A stretch of DNA of 64,000 bases from Chelatococcus asaccharovorans. Its GTDB lineage: Bacteria > Pseudomonadota > Alphaproteobacteria > Rhizobiales > Beijerinckiaceae. A program made the translations under genes and the position numbers. Below the pieces are notes generated by a model. The model did no database searches. It saw nothing but the letters and a program-made list of their open reading frames with translations, and was not told the origin of the DNA. The stretch lies in assembly GCF_003201475.1 (NCBI RefSeq), contig NZ_QJJK01000003.1, positions 434,001 to 498,000 on the forward strand, in the 5' to 3' direction. Shown piece by piece: positions 25,174-33,775 of this stretch; positions within the stretch are counted from its first letter, which is position 1; every line of letters starts with the position of its first letter.

Positions 25174-27543
25174 ATGCCAAAAGAACAAGCGACCATCGCG
25201 GCGTCGACGTCAGATGTGGCGCCCCCTGACGTCTTCAAGCTGCATGCGACGGTTGCCCAGGTCTTCGCCACGCGCTGCGCAACGGCTTGGGCCTCCTACC
25301 TGGACGCGGCGCAAGCTGCAACGCGACCGCTCTCGGAGGCATCGGCGGCACCCGACGCCTTCTGGGCCGATGTCACCGGCTATTGGCTGGATTTTGCCCA
25401 GCGCTCCATCCTTTTCTGGGACACGTTGCGCCAGCGGGGCAACAACTGGCTGGAGCACGAAAAGGCGGGCAAACCGCCCTTGTTGCACTTCCAGTGGGAG
25501 ATGGTCGCGGATGCGCGTCAATTCGCTCAACCGGTGAATTACGCTCTCGTGCGCATCCTCCCGCCGGCCGGCGTGGAGACGGACCCTCAGCGACGTCCCT
25601 TTGTCGTCATCGATCCGCGGGCCGGTCATGGTCCAGGCATCGGCGGGTTCAAAGAGGATTCACAGGTCGGGGTCGCCCTCAAGGCTGGCCATCCCGTCTA
25701 TTTCCTCATCTTCTTTCCGGAGCCGATGCCCGGCCAGACCCTCGCGGATGTCTCCCGCGCCGAGGCCGATTTCCTGCAAATCGTCGCCAAGCGCCATCCT
25801 GGTACACGTAAACCTGTCATCATCGGGAATTGTCAGGGCGGGTGGGCTTCCATGCTTGTCGGCGCCCTTGAGCCCGATGCGGTCGGCCCCATCGTGATCA
25901 ACGGGGCGCCCATGTCCTATTGGGCCGGGAACGACGGTGAGAATCCGATGCGCTATTCCGGCGGTCTTCTCGGAGGGTCCTGGCCGGCGCTTTTCGCGAG
26001 CGACCTCGGTGCCGGCACCTTCGATGGTGCCGAACTGGTGCAGAATTTTGAGACCCTCAATCCGGCGAATACCTATTTCGACAAATACTACACCCTCTTC
26101 TCAAAGATCGATACAGAACCCCAACGCTTCCTCGATTTCGAGCGGTGGTGGGGAGGCTTCTTCATGATGGACCGCCGGGAAATCAAATGGATCGTCGAAA
26201 ACCTGTTCGTCGGCAATGATCTCGTTGGAGGCGAGGCGGAGTGGTCGGAGGGGCGTGCCTTCGATCTGCGCGCGATCCGATCGCCAATCGTCCTGTTCGC
26301 TTCCCTCGGCGACAATATCACGCCTCCGCAGCAGGCCTTCAACTGGGTGGCCGATCTTTATCCCACCACCGAGGCGCTGAAGGCCAACGGGCAGGTCATC
26401 ATCGGCTTGATGCACAAGAGCGTCGGCCATCTCGGCATCTTCGTCTCCGGCCAGGTCGCCCGGCGTGAACACAAGCAGATCTTCGATCTCGTCGAGTACA
26501 TCGAGCATTTGCCTCCGGGCCTATATGGCATGCAGATCGAGGAGAAGGTGGTGGATGGTGCAATTCACTACGATGCTCTGCTCACGGAACGCGCCGTGGA
26601 AGACTTGCACCAGCTGCAAAAATACGCGCGCAGGGATGAAATTCCGTTTGAAGCGGTCAAGGCGACGTCCGATGTGTTGGCGTCGGCTTATGAGGCCTAT
26701 GCGCATCCCTTGATTGCCGCGCTCGTCACGCCCGCGGGGGCGGCCATGCGCAGGAGCCTGCATCCGCAGCGGATGCAGCGCTGGGCGCTCTCGGATCTCA
26801 ACCCCTTCCTGCTGCCGGTGAAAGGCATGGCGGATTGGGTGAAGGCCAATCGCCTGCCGCACGACGAGGCGGGCGGCCTCGCGCGTCTGGAGAGAACCTG
26901 CGCGGCTTTGACCTCGGCGACCTGGGACCTCTACCGCGACCTGCGGGACGCCGCGCTGGAAAATGCGTTCTTCACAGCTTACGGGGCTGCGGGCCTTTTC
27001 ATGCCATCGCAAAGGCGCACTCATCCCGAACCCGATGATGTCCGGGACGACAAGCCTCTCGAAGAGGTCCTGTCCCGGATAGCCGAAGGTGGCCGCACAG
27101 CGGCCATGGTGCGCACAGCGCTCCTTTTGATGAAGGCTGGGACAGGAAGGCGGCGGCTTTCCGCGATGAAGCGCGCCCGAGAGCTCGCTGGCAGGGATAT
27201 CGGCCTTCTCGACATGTCGGCGGAGCAGGCTCGCGCCATCATACGCGAGCAGGCTTCCATTGTGGAACGCGCCCCCGAAAGGGCCCTGGCCGCCCTTCCC
27301 GCGCTCTTGCCCGCATCGTCCGACCGGCGCGCGCTTCTTGACCTTCTCGCGCGTCTCGAGATGCGGCTCGACGCCAATCCTGACCAGAAGGATTTGCTCG
27401 CAAAGCTCCGCGGCCTACTATCGGACACGCATGCTGGCGATCCCTCGCCGCGGCATCGATCGCTGGAACGTTCCAGCAAACGACGCGTGCAGAATGGCGC
27501 CGGTGGGACGCCGACAATCCCGGAAGCCGCATCCGGCACCTGA
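25174..27543 (+). CDS. DUF3141 protein, PHA-synthase-like alpha/beta hydrolase
   Basis: 789 residues from the ATG at 25174, with GGCGGAGG in front; a frame open to 25084 overlaps the upstream gene. Residues 115-450 resemble an alpha/beta hydrolase like polyhydroxyalkanoate synthase: the nucleophile elbow is GNCQGG with Cys at 220, as in PhaC rather than the Ser of lipases. An Asp in SLGDNITPPQ (about 300 residues in) and a His in HKSVGHLGIF would complete a triad. The C-terminal 330 residues are charged and helical without known motifs. The family is called DUF3141 and is biochemically undefined. The operon links it to acetyl phosphate and enoyl-ACP reductase. Confidence 0.88.
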   Translation: MPKEQATIAASTSDVAPPDVFKLHATVAQVFATRCATAWASYLDAAQAATRPLSEASAAPDAFWADVTGYWLDFAQRSILFWDTLRQRGNNWLEHEKAGKPPLLHFQWEMVADARQFAQPVNYALVRILPPAGVETDPQRRPFVVIDPRAGHGPGIGGFKEDSQVGVALKAGHPVYFLIFFPEPMPGQTLADVSRAEADFLQIVAKRHPGTRKPVIIGNCQGGWASMLVGALEPDAVGPIVINGAPMSYWAGNDGENPMRYSGGLLGGSWPALFASDLGAGTFDGAELVQNFETLNPANTYFDKYYTLFSKIDTEPQRFLDFERWWGGFFMMDRREIKWIVENLFVGNDLVGGEAEWSEGRAFDLRAIRSPIVLFASLGDNITPPQQAFNWVADLYPTTEALKANGQVIIGLMHKSVGHLGIFVSGQVARREHKQIFDLVEYIEHLPPGLYGMQIEEKVVDGAIHYDALLTERAVEDLHQLQKYARRDEIPFEAVKATSDVLASAYEAYAHPLIAALVTPAGAAMRRSLHPQRMQRWALSDLNPFLLPVKGMADWVKANRLPHDEAGGLARLERTCAALTSATWDLYRDLRDAALENAFFTAYGAAGLFMPSQRRTHPEPDDVRDDKPLEEVLSRIAEGGRTAAMVRTALLLMKAGTGRRRLSAMKRARELAGRDIGLLDMSAEQARAIIREQASIVERAPERALAALPALLPASSDRRALLDLLARLEMRLDANPDQKDLLAKLRGLLSDTHAGDPSPRHRSLERSSKRRVQNGAGGTPTIPEAASGT

Positions 27544-27550
27544 GGCCTTC

Positions 27551-28345
27551 ATGCCCGAGACATCAGACGCTCCACTCCTCTCCAAAGTCCTCCACGGCAA
27601 GCGCGCGCTCGTCATCGGCATCGCCAACGAGCAGTCGATCGCCTATGGCTGCGCGCGGGTTTTCCGCCAACTCGGCGCGGATCTTGCCATAACCTACCTG
27701 AACGATAAGGCGAGGCCCTATGTCGAGCCGCTCGCCCAAGCCCTCGAGGCCCGGATCTTCGCGCCCTGCGACTTCAGCCACAGCGGCGAGCTCGAGGAGG
27801 TTTTCGGGCAGATCGAGAAGCGTTGGGGGCGTCTCGACATCGCGCTCCATTCCGTCGCCTACGCGCCCAGGGAGGACCTGCGCGGGCGGCTGGTCGACAG
27901 CTCCGACGAGGGCTTCAAGGTGGCGATGGATATCTCCTGCCATTCCTTCATCCGCATGGCACGCCTCGCCGAGCCCCTGATGACGGAGGGCGGCACCCTG
28001 ATTGCGATGAGCTATCACGGCGCCAACAAGGTCGTGCCGCACTACAATCTGATGGGGCCCGTCAAGGCTGCTCTCGAGAGCACGGTTCGCTATCTCGCCT
28101 ACGAACTCGGCCCCAAGGACATCCGCGTGCACGCGGTTTCCCCGGGGCCTCTCAAAACCAGAGCGGCTTCCGGCCTCAAGGACTTCGATGTGCTGCTGGC
28201 CGATGCCACGGAGCGCAGCCCCATCGGGGAATTGATCGATATCGACGATGTTGGCCTCACGACAGCCTTTCTGGCGACGCCATTCGCACGGCGGCTCACC
28301 GGGACGACCACCTACGTCGACGGCGGCCTGAGCATCATGGCCTGA
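27551..28345 (+). CDS. fabI: Enoyl-[acyl-carrier-protein] reductase, FabI type
   Basis: 264 residues, ATG at 27551, seven bases after the DUF3141 stop. NADH-dependent reduction of the enoyl-ACP double bond in fatty-acid elongation. The altered Rossmann motif GIANEQSIAYG (23-33) and the catalytic pair Tyr165...Lys172 in HYNLMGPVK, with Tyr155 ahead of it, are those of FabI. Alphaproteobacteria usually carry a housekeeping fabI elsewhere, so this is probably a second isoform dedicated to the operon. Related short-chain dehydrogenases act on other enoyl thioesters, so the true substrate is open. Confidence 0.88.
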   Translation: MPETSDAPLLSKVLHGKRALVIGIANEQSIAYGCARVFRQLGADLAITYLNDKARPYVEPLAQALEARIFAPCDFSHSGELEEVFGQIEKRWGRLDIALHSVAYAPREDLRGRLVDSSDEGFKVAMDISCHSFIRMARLAEPLMTEGGTLIAMSYHGANKVVPHYNLMGPVKAALESTVRYLAYELGPKDIRVHAVSPGPLKTRAASGLKDFDVLLADATERSPIGELIDIDDVGLTTAFLATPFARRLTGTTTYVDGGLSIMA

Positions 28346-28380
28346 ACAGTTGGCCGCCCCCATTGCAGACGGAGGAAACA

Positions 28381-28836
28381 ATGCCAATTTCGCGACGCCT
28401 CGGCTCGCTCGCTCTTCTTGCCACCATCGCCCTCACCCTGCTCGCGGCACAGGCCTCCGCGCAGACGGCAAAGCCAAAGCCGGCGGGACGCGTCGTGATC
28501 GATCAGACCCAGGTCGCCTTCATCGGAAGCGCGGCCGTTGGGGGTGGCACATTGCACTTTCGCGGACGCAGCTACCCCTTCACGATCAATGGCCTCGGCT
28601 TCGGCGGTGTCGGCGTATCCAAGCTGCGCGCAACCGGCGAGGTCTTTCATCTGACCCGGGCCCGTGATCTCGAGGGCATCTATGGTCAGGTCCGGATCGG
28701 TTGGGCTCTTGCCAGCAAGGGCGATGGACGGCTGTGGCTGCAGAACGACAAAGGTGTCGTCCTGCGGCTGCAATCCAAGAGGCAGGGATTGATGCTCGCC
28801 GGCGGCGCGGATGCCGTACGGATCGAGCTGCGTTGA
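28381..28836 (+). CDS. Exported small protein of unknown function
   Basis: 151 residues from the ATG at 28381, preceded by the strong ribosome site GGAGGAA. A signal peptide covers residues 1-27 (LATIALTLLAAQASAQT). The mature part is glycine-rich and beta-like, including FIGSAAVGGGTLHFRGRSYP, GLGFGGVGVSKLRATGEVFH and GYGQVR-type segments, with a mild resemblance to small outer-surface lipid-binding domains such as DUF1134 or SYLF, which I cannot confirm. It is the last gene in the pta-to-fabI cluster, 35 bp after fabI. Confidence 0.65.
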   Translation: MPISRRLGSLALLATIALTLLAAQASAQTAKPKPAGRVVIDQTQVAFIGSAAVGGGTLHFRGRSYPFTINGLGFGGVGVSKLRATGEVFHLTRARDLEGIYGQVRIGWALASKGDGRLWLQNDKGVVLRLQSKRQGLMLAGGADAVRIELR

Positions 28837-28866
28837 CGCTGGCAAACCCGGCTGGCAGGTCGCGGC

Positions 28867-29307
28867 TCACCGCGGCTCAGGTCCCGTCTGTCCGTGGAGC
28901 AGCATTGCGTGACGGAGGACCTCGAAGATCACCGCGGTTGACCAGCCAAACAACAATATGCCGTTCATCGCCGCCATCGGACCGAGCAGGCGCCATTCGG
29001 CGGCGGGGAGGATGTCGCCATATCCAAGAGTCGTATAATTGACGAACGCGAAATAGATCGCTTCCGTTTCGACAGGAATGACTTGCAACACGGCATATGT
29101 CGCCGCCCACAGAAAGACCTCGGCCACATGCGTCGCAAGAAGCACGGTGGCGGTCGCGACCATCACGATGGGTAGCCAGCTCCGCGGCCGGTCATGCGCC
29201 CAGGCCGTCGCGCCCCGAGCCGTGCGCACGACCGTTGTCATGACGACGGCGTGAGCGGCGATATTGCAGAGGCTTATGAAAATCCCGACGAGAAGTTGGC
29301 CCAGCAT
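28867..29307 (-). CDS. Small two-span potassium-channel-like protein
   Basis: 146 residues from the ATG at 29307 with AAGGGTC upstream; a GTG 15 codons earlier is possible. The pore motif TTLGYGDI (about residue 93) is the potassium-channel selectivity filter. It is flanked by hydrophobic segments before (ATATVLLATHVAEVFLWAATY) and after (MAAMNGILLFGWSTAVIFEV), plus an extra N-terminal span (FISLCNIAAHAVVMTTVV). No cytosolic RCK domain is present. It should tetramerise in the inner membrane as an Ion_trans_2-type channel. It is convergent with the fabI cluster; ligand or gating signal is unknown. Confidence 0.85.
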   Translation of the reverse strand: MLGQLLVGIFISLCNIAAHAVVMTTVVRTARGATAWAHDRPRSWLPIVMVATATVLLATHVAEVFLWAATYAVLQVIPVETEAIYFAFVNYTTLGYGDILPAAEWRLLGPMAAMNGILLFGWSTAVIFEVLRHAMLLHGQTGPEPR

Positions 29308-29411
29308 GGACGACCCTTGAGCGCAGTCTGTTGCGGATATATTGCGCTCCACAATAGACGATCAAATCCGGCTTGCATGGGCCCATCTGGTTCAATCCCG
29401 CCGGATTGGCG

Positions 29412-29517
29412 CTCGAGCAAATCCGCTTTCGATGAAATCGTCTGATGCCATCTAAGTCTCTGAATTTCCCCGCCAATTTTTGATTTCAGCAAGTCCGCGA
29501 CAGACGGACTTGCTCTA
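29412..29517. repeat. TA-flanked ~105-bp repeat with GAGCA ends, copy A
   Basis: It begins GAGCAAATCCG and ends CGGACTTGCTCTA, an 11-bp terminal inverted repeat with one transition. The left flank is TC rather than TA, so it is slightly decayed. A central ATGAAATCGTCTGATGCCAT segment forms an imperfect palindrome. The last bases provide the TAG stop of the adjacent antiporter gene. Confidence 0.8.
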
Positions 29518-30648
29518 AGCAGGGGCTCCGGGGATGAGATAGAGAACAACCGCGATAATCAGATAAAGCGCCAGGAGCTGCGCGCCCTTGAACCAATCCG
29601 CATGGCCGGACATCGTGACAGCGGACCCGAGAAGGACGGCGCCGAACAGCATCCACATCTCGGCCTGGGAAAAGACGAGCTGGAATTGCGTCGAGCCGAT
29701 GATCGGTGCGAGCAGGACCAGCATCGGTGCGACGAACAGCGCGATCTGCACGCAGCTGCCAAGTGCGATGCCAAGGCTGAGATCGATGCGATTGGATCGT
29801 GCCATGGCGACCGCCGATCCGGCCTCTGCCGCGCCGCCGACAATGGCCAGCACGATCACCCCCATGAACATCTGCGACATGCCGAGCGACCGACTGGCCT
29901 GCTCGGCGGCTCCAACCAGGATCTCGCTCATCCAGGCTGCGCCGCCGGAGGCAATGAGGAGCATCAGGATGCCGCGCGCCATTCCCGGGTGATCGCTTGC
30001 CTCCTCCCGCGCGGGCGCGCCGAGTTCGGCGAAGGTCTCGGGATGGGTACGCAGCGAATAGAGAAGGAAGAGCCCATAGAGAGACAGCAGCACCACGGCG
30101 ACGATCAGATCCAGCGCGACATACTGGATTTGGGCAGCCTGCTCGCCGAGCGCGCGGTGAAATGCGCTCGGCAGCGCCAGGCTGAGCCAGGCCAGCACCA
30201 TGGTGGAGGAGAAGGCCGCGACGGCACGCGGATTGTACTCCTGTTTCCAATGGCGCAGGCCGCCCAGTAGGAATGAGAGGCCCAGCGCGAAGAGCAGGTT
30301 GGCCAGAAGAGCTCCGATGATCGAGGCCCGGACCATCTCGATAAGACCGGCCCGCAGCGCCGCCAGGGCGATGATGAGCTCCGGAAGATTGCCGAATGTC
30401 GCATTCAACAGCCCGCCCACGGTCGCACCCGCATGGGCCGCGACCTGCTCGGTCCCCTTCACGATGAGCCCCGCGAAGGGCACGATGGCGATCGCCGCGC
30501 AAAAGAACACGAAGCCAGCAGGCACATGGCCCACCCGATCAAGCAGGACGGCGACCGGTGCGAAGATCAGAAGCCAGTTGATCGAGGGGCGAAGCCCGAG
30601 CCCCCGGGGGCGGCGCTCTTCCTGTGTTGTTGGCCTGGGTGTCATCAT
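29515..30648 (-). CDS. Ca2+/H+ antiporter (CaCA family, ChaA/CAX type)
   Basis: 377 residues from the ATG at 30648 (a second ATG follows directly). About 11 hydrophobic spans in two homologous halves. The alpha-1 motif is ATFGNLPELIIALAALRAG near residue 88. The alpha-2 counterpart is AIVGGAAEAGSAVAMARSNR near 275; in this half GNxxE is replaced by GGAAE, which is within CAX variation. It should export Ca2+ in exchange for protons. The TAG stop is formed by the end of a dispersed repeat, and another copy of that repeat lies upstream of the start, so the gene sits between two direct repeats. Confidence 0.9.
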   Translation of the reverse strand: MMTPRPTTQEERRPRGLGLRPSINWLLIFAPVAVLLDRVGHVPAGFVFFCAAIAIVPFAGLIVKGTEQVAAHAGATVGGLLNATFGNLPELIIALAALRAGLIEMVRASIIGALLANLLFALGLSFLLGGLRHWKQEYNPRAVAAFSSTMVLAWLSLALPSAFHRALGEQAAQIQYVALDLIVAVVLLSLYGLFLLYSLRTHPETFAELGAPAREEASDHPGMARGILMLLIASGGAAWMSEILVGAAEQASRSLGMSQMFMGVIVLAIVGGAAEAGSAVAMARSNRIDLSLGIALGSCVQIALFVAPMLVLLAPIIGSTQFQLVFSQAEMWMLFGAVLLGSAVTMSGHADWFKGAQLLALYLIIAVVLYLIPGAPA

Positions 30649-30737
30649 CTGGCTCGCCCGCAACAGGACTACGAGAACGGACAGCGTTCCGGGCGGACCG
30701 GGCGCTGCGGAGCAGATCCGCAATCGGCGGGCCTGCG

Positions 30738-30844
30738 CTAGAGCAAATCCGACTTAGATGGAATCGCCTGATACCATCTAAGTCGGTGAATTTGCTCGTT
30801 AATTTTTGAGCGGAGCAAGTCCGCAAAAGACGGACTTGCTCTAG
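30738..30844. repeat. TA-flanked ~105-bp repeat, copy B
   Basis: Complete copy: C-TA-GAGCAAATCCG at the left and CGGACTTGCTC-TA-G at the right. The inner part ACTTAGATGGAATCGCC...ATACCATCTAAGT forms a second palindrome. Same orientation as copy A, with the antiporter gene between them. Confidence 0.85.
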
Positions 30845-30935
30845 ACGGTTTCGAGCGACGTGGACACCGGTTCGCGGGAAGACAATGCGAACAACAACCG
30901 GCCTATCCGGTGAACCGGAATTCACCCGATATGTT

Positions 30936-32168
30936 CTAGTGCCCCCCGAAAACAAGGGTCCGGATCGGCAGGATGATCGCCTGGATCCGCAGGAGCATGG
31001 CATGGACCAGCGCCACGCCATCGACGACATGGAGCGCGGCCCGCCGCAGCGCACCGATATCTTTTGACATGAGCTGTTCGTGGTTGCTGCTGTAGGCATT
31101 GGCGATGCAGCTGCTTCCGGGCATGACTCCGTCGAGCCCACCTTCATAAAGTGGTTCCAGCGTCACCAGGATCGTCCCGGGTTGGGAGACGGACTGCAGG
31201 TCGATCAGTTGATCACCACCCTTGAACTGCCCGGCCGCGATAAAGTCCTGGACGCCCGTGACCACCAGCGGGATTATCATCCACGGCTTTGAAATACATG
31301 CGGCTTCCGCAACCATGCCGACGCGCATGACTTGCGCCTCGACCTGACTGAAGCCCGCTTGCAGGTTGCCCCGGCCCGCCTCCTTCGGTATCAGCACGCC
31401 GCCCGGCCGCATCAACGGATTGACGATATCGCCCACCCGCAGGGTGAATTGCTCCAGGCGCCCTGTGACACCTGCCCGGATCACGGTCTTGTCGAGATCG
31501 ACCTGCGCCTGGGCCAGCGCTGCCTCCGCGCTGGCCTTCTCAGCCGGCAAGAGGGCGCTGATCCTGGCCTCCGCTTCCTGTTTCGACGCCGTCGCGGCAT
31601 CGATCGAGCCCTGGCGCCCTTCGACCGCGACCTCCAATCTCTCGATGTCGCGCACGGCGACTGCGCCCGGGTTTCGTCGATAAATCTCGCGCTTGGTTTC
31701 CAGTTCGTCGACGGCCTGCTGGTAGGCGCCCCTGGCCTCCCGCAATCGGCCGTCCGCGCCCAGCAAATCGGCGCGCGCAACCAGGAGAGCAGCGTCCGCT
31801 TCTGCTATCCGGCGCCGCGCCGTTTCGGCTGCAGCTTCCTGGCGTGAGCTGTCGAGCCGAAAAATGGGTTCACCCTGCTTCACGTCCGCACTAAAACCAA
31901 CGAATACTTCCGCGACGCGTCCATTGGATTCCGGCAAAACAGGAATGGAACGAAACAATACGGTCGCGTTATTCGTCGCGGGATGATTGTAAAAAATAAC
32001 GGTAATAAGCCCTACCGTTAACATAAGACACGAAATTATGCCCCATCTCAATTCGAACCAGACCGAATATAACGTAATCTCCTTGCCGATCCGCTTCCCC
32101 TGCGCGTATCTCCGGTAGAGATAATCGGGCAGGATCGTGAGAAGGGAGCACAACAGAAGCTCAAGCAT
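30936..32168 (-). CDS. HlyD-family membrane fusion protein
   Basis: 410 residues, ATG at 32168, overlapping the upstream gene by eight bases. Two N-terminal hydrophobic segments (residues 1-15 and 43-63) anchor it. A lipoyl-like barrel half lies at PESNGRVAEVFVGFSADVKQGEP. A long alpha-helical hairpin of about 120 residues is rich in Ala, Glu and Arg. The second barrel half follows (AGVTGRLEQFTLRVGDIVNP). This architecture matches YibH/YiaV-type proteins, which pair with a small membrane partner. No inner-membrane transporter or outer-membrane channel is encoded next to it, so its partner pump is unclear. Confidence 0.88.
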   Translation of the reverse strand: MLELLLCSLLTILPDYLYRRYAQGKRIGKEITLYSVWFELRWGIISCLMLTVGLITVIFYNHPATNNATVLFRSIPVLPESNGRVAEVFVGFSADVKQGEPIFRLDSSRQEAAAETARRRIAEADAALLVARADLLGADGRLREARGAYQQAVDELETKREIYRRNPGAVAVRDIERLEVAVEGRQGSIDAATASKQEAEARISALLPAEKASAEAALAQAQVDLDKTVIRAGVTGRLEQFTLRVGDIVNPLMRPGGVLIPKEAGRGNLQAGFSQVEAQVMRVGMVAEAACISKPWMIIPLVVTGVQDFIAAGQFKGGDQLIDLQSVSQPGTILVTLEPLYEGGLDGVMPGSSCIANAYSSNHEQLMSKDIGALRRAALHVVDGVALVHAMLLRIQAIILPIRTLVFGGH

Positions 32169-32613
32169 GGGACGACGGGTCCGTTCGAAGAGGCGACGGC
32201 CTGCTGTCCAGCGTTGCGGGGCTATCGACCGACATCTCCTGCGGACCGTCGCCTTCAGCCTCCGCCCCGGGCTTCATGCCGGCGATCGTTTCCAGGGACT
32301 TCGCCATGCTGCGCAGGGGCTGTCCGAAATCAGGGAGGTCGATCAGCGCCAGCAACAGGCCAGCCACCCAGAAAATATGCATATGCGTGAAGAGGGCCAG
32401 CAAGCCGAGCACGGCAACGATCTCGAACTGCAGCTTGTGCGACTTATGCGCAATGCGCTCAGGCAGCGTATGCAGGCGCAGAAAAAGGAGCCCGACGGCG
32501 AGGACGGTGAGGAGGATAAAGGTCGCCATCACCCCCATGAGGACGTCGGTCGCACCGGGCTCGGTGATGAAAAACGGCAGATCATGCGGCGCGGCCGGAT
32601 TGATCGGGTTCAT
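32161..32613 (-). CDS. Small inner-membrane protein partnering the HlyD-like protein
   Basis: 150 residues with two or three hydrophobic spans (VLMGVMATFILLTVLAVGLL, residues 25-45, and LQFEIVAVLGLLALFTHMHI onward, 62-88) and a polar C-terminal tail of 50 residues. It overlaps the start of the HlyD gene, so the two are translationally coupled. In gammaproteobacteria the YiaW/YibI family has a similar size and pairs with HlyD-like YiaV/YibH; I infer the same arrangement here. Function in that family is unknown. Confidence 0.65.
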   Translation of the reverse strand: MNPINPAAPHDLPFFITEPGATDVLMGVMATFILLTVLAVGLLFLRLHTLPERIAHKSHKLQFEIVAVLGLLALFTHMHIFWVAGLLLALIDLPDFGQPLRSMAKSLETIAGMKPGAEAEGDGPQEMSVDSPATLDSRPSPLRTDPSSHA

Positions 32614-33236
32614 GTCATCCCTCCCGACATGGTCCGAACCGTGAGAGGAGGCAAGGCCTTGGCGTCGCCACAGAAGCTATGGCACCGGCACCGGTCGCCG
32701 TCTCGTCCCCATCTTGTCACCGCCACCGCCCTGTTCGTATGGCGTCGCATCCGTTTGGTACGGATAGCGCCATTATCGGCGTGCCACGCCCGGCCGCTTG
32801 ACCGGTTGTGCCACCGGCTTGACAGTTTGTGACGTGCGGCGATATCCGGCCCGCTCATGGCATAGGCTTGCCGTCCGGCTTCCGATCGCCTCGAAGCCCG
32901 CGCCCGCAGAAGACGGGGCCTTGGTGGCTCGGAGGCACCGACCTGGATGGCATCGGGCGGATCCATTCAAGTCGAATTTGCGCCAGCACGATGCCGCCAC
33001 GCCCGCTGGGGCATGGGCAGGCACCCGCCCGATCCTCCCCGAAGCGCGCCCGCCGCGACGGGGCGGGGCGACCGCGCCACCGTGGTGGCCAATCACGCGA
33101 CAGGCGTCATCCTTACGATCTGACCAAGGAGGCCAGCTCCAGATCTTCACGATATCTGAACAGTTCGGTTGATTTGCGGCCCTTAAACGGTAGATTGTCT
33201 TTGGCCCGCCAACGGGTTACCCCAGTGGAGTTTCCA
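32614..33236. other. Divergent intergenic region with two repeat fragments
   Basis: About 620 bases with no convincing gene. It holds a partial copy of the 65-bp dispersed motif (32797-32830, TTGACCGGTTGTGCCA then GGCTTGACAGTTT) and a truncated copy of the GAGCA repeat (32944-32981). Promoters for the leftward membrane/HlyD pair and the rightward DUF1269 gene must lie here; TTGACA at 32820-32825 with ATATCC 17 bases later is a weak candidate for the latter. Confidence 0.5.
32944..32981. repeat. Truncated GAGCA-family repeat, copy C
   Basis: TGGCATCGGGCGGATCCATT followed by CAAGTCGAATTTGC aligns with the reverse complement of copy B (TGGTATCAGGCGATTCCATC, then TAAGTCGGATTTGC). Only one half is left. 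It is in inverted orientation relative to copies A and B. Confidence 0.6.
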
Positions 33237-33758
33237 ATGTCTGATCTTGTCGTCGTTGTTTATCCTTCCGAGCAGAAAGCAGAAGAAGTTCGTCAGCGCC
33301 TGTTCGAGCTCCAGAAGGAATATCTCATCAAGATCGGCGACGCCGTGATCGCGACGAAGAACGACAATGGTCACGTGAAGCTTAACCAGCTCATGAACAC
33401 GACGGCAGCCGGGGCAGCCTCGGGCAGTCTTTGGGGCCTCCTGATCGGCGCCGTTTTCCTGATGCCGCTGGTCGGCGTCGTTGTCGGAGCCGCCTCGGGT
33501 GCGCTCGGTGGCGCTCTGACCGACTACGGCATCAACGACAAGTTCATGAAGGAACTCAGCGAATCGCTGCAGCCCGGAAGTGCGGCGCTGTTCGTGCTGG
33601 TGCAGCAGGTGACCGGCGACAAGGTGCTCGAGGAACTGCGCGGCACGGGCGGCACCGTCCTCAAGACCTCGCTCGATCACAGCAAGGAGCAGGCCCTGCG
33701 TGAAGCCCTCGCGGCCGCTCCTCTGCATGCGCCCGCCCCCGCCGCGCCGTCGGCGTGA
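33237..33758 (+). CDS. DUF1269 protein, probable stress-related membrane-associated protein
   Basis: 173 residues, ATG at 33237 with GTGGAG upstream. The N-terminal 70 residues (LVVVVYPSEQKAEEVRQRLF, GDAVIATKNDNGHVKLNQLM) form a ferredoxin-like alpha/beta fold. A glycine-rich hydrophobic hairpin follows (GSLWGLLIGAVFLMPLVGVV and GAASGALGGALTDYGI). A second alpha/beta part closes the protein (SAALFVLVQQVTGDKVLEEL). This is the DUF1269 layout. Members are often induced by stress; none has a proven reaction. The protein at 52996 has the same general plan (soluble, Gly-rich hairpin, soluble). Confidence 0.88.
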   Translation: MSDLVVVVYPSEQKAEEVRQRLFELQKEYLIKIGDAVIATKNDNGHVKLNQLMNTTAAGAASGSLWGLLIGAVFLMPLVGVVVGAASGALGGALTDYGINDKFMKELSESLQPGSAALFVLVQQVTGDKVLEELRGTGGTVLKTSLDHSKEQALREALAAAPLHAPAPAAPSA

Positions 33759-33775
33759 GCCTGGGATTCCAGCGA

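Noticed and set aside
28867-29352. GTG start at 29352 for the channel gene
   Set aside because: The ATG at 29307 has a better ribosome site, and the 15 upstream residues are polar and unconserved in appearance.
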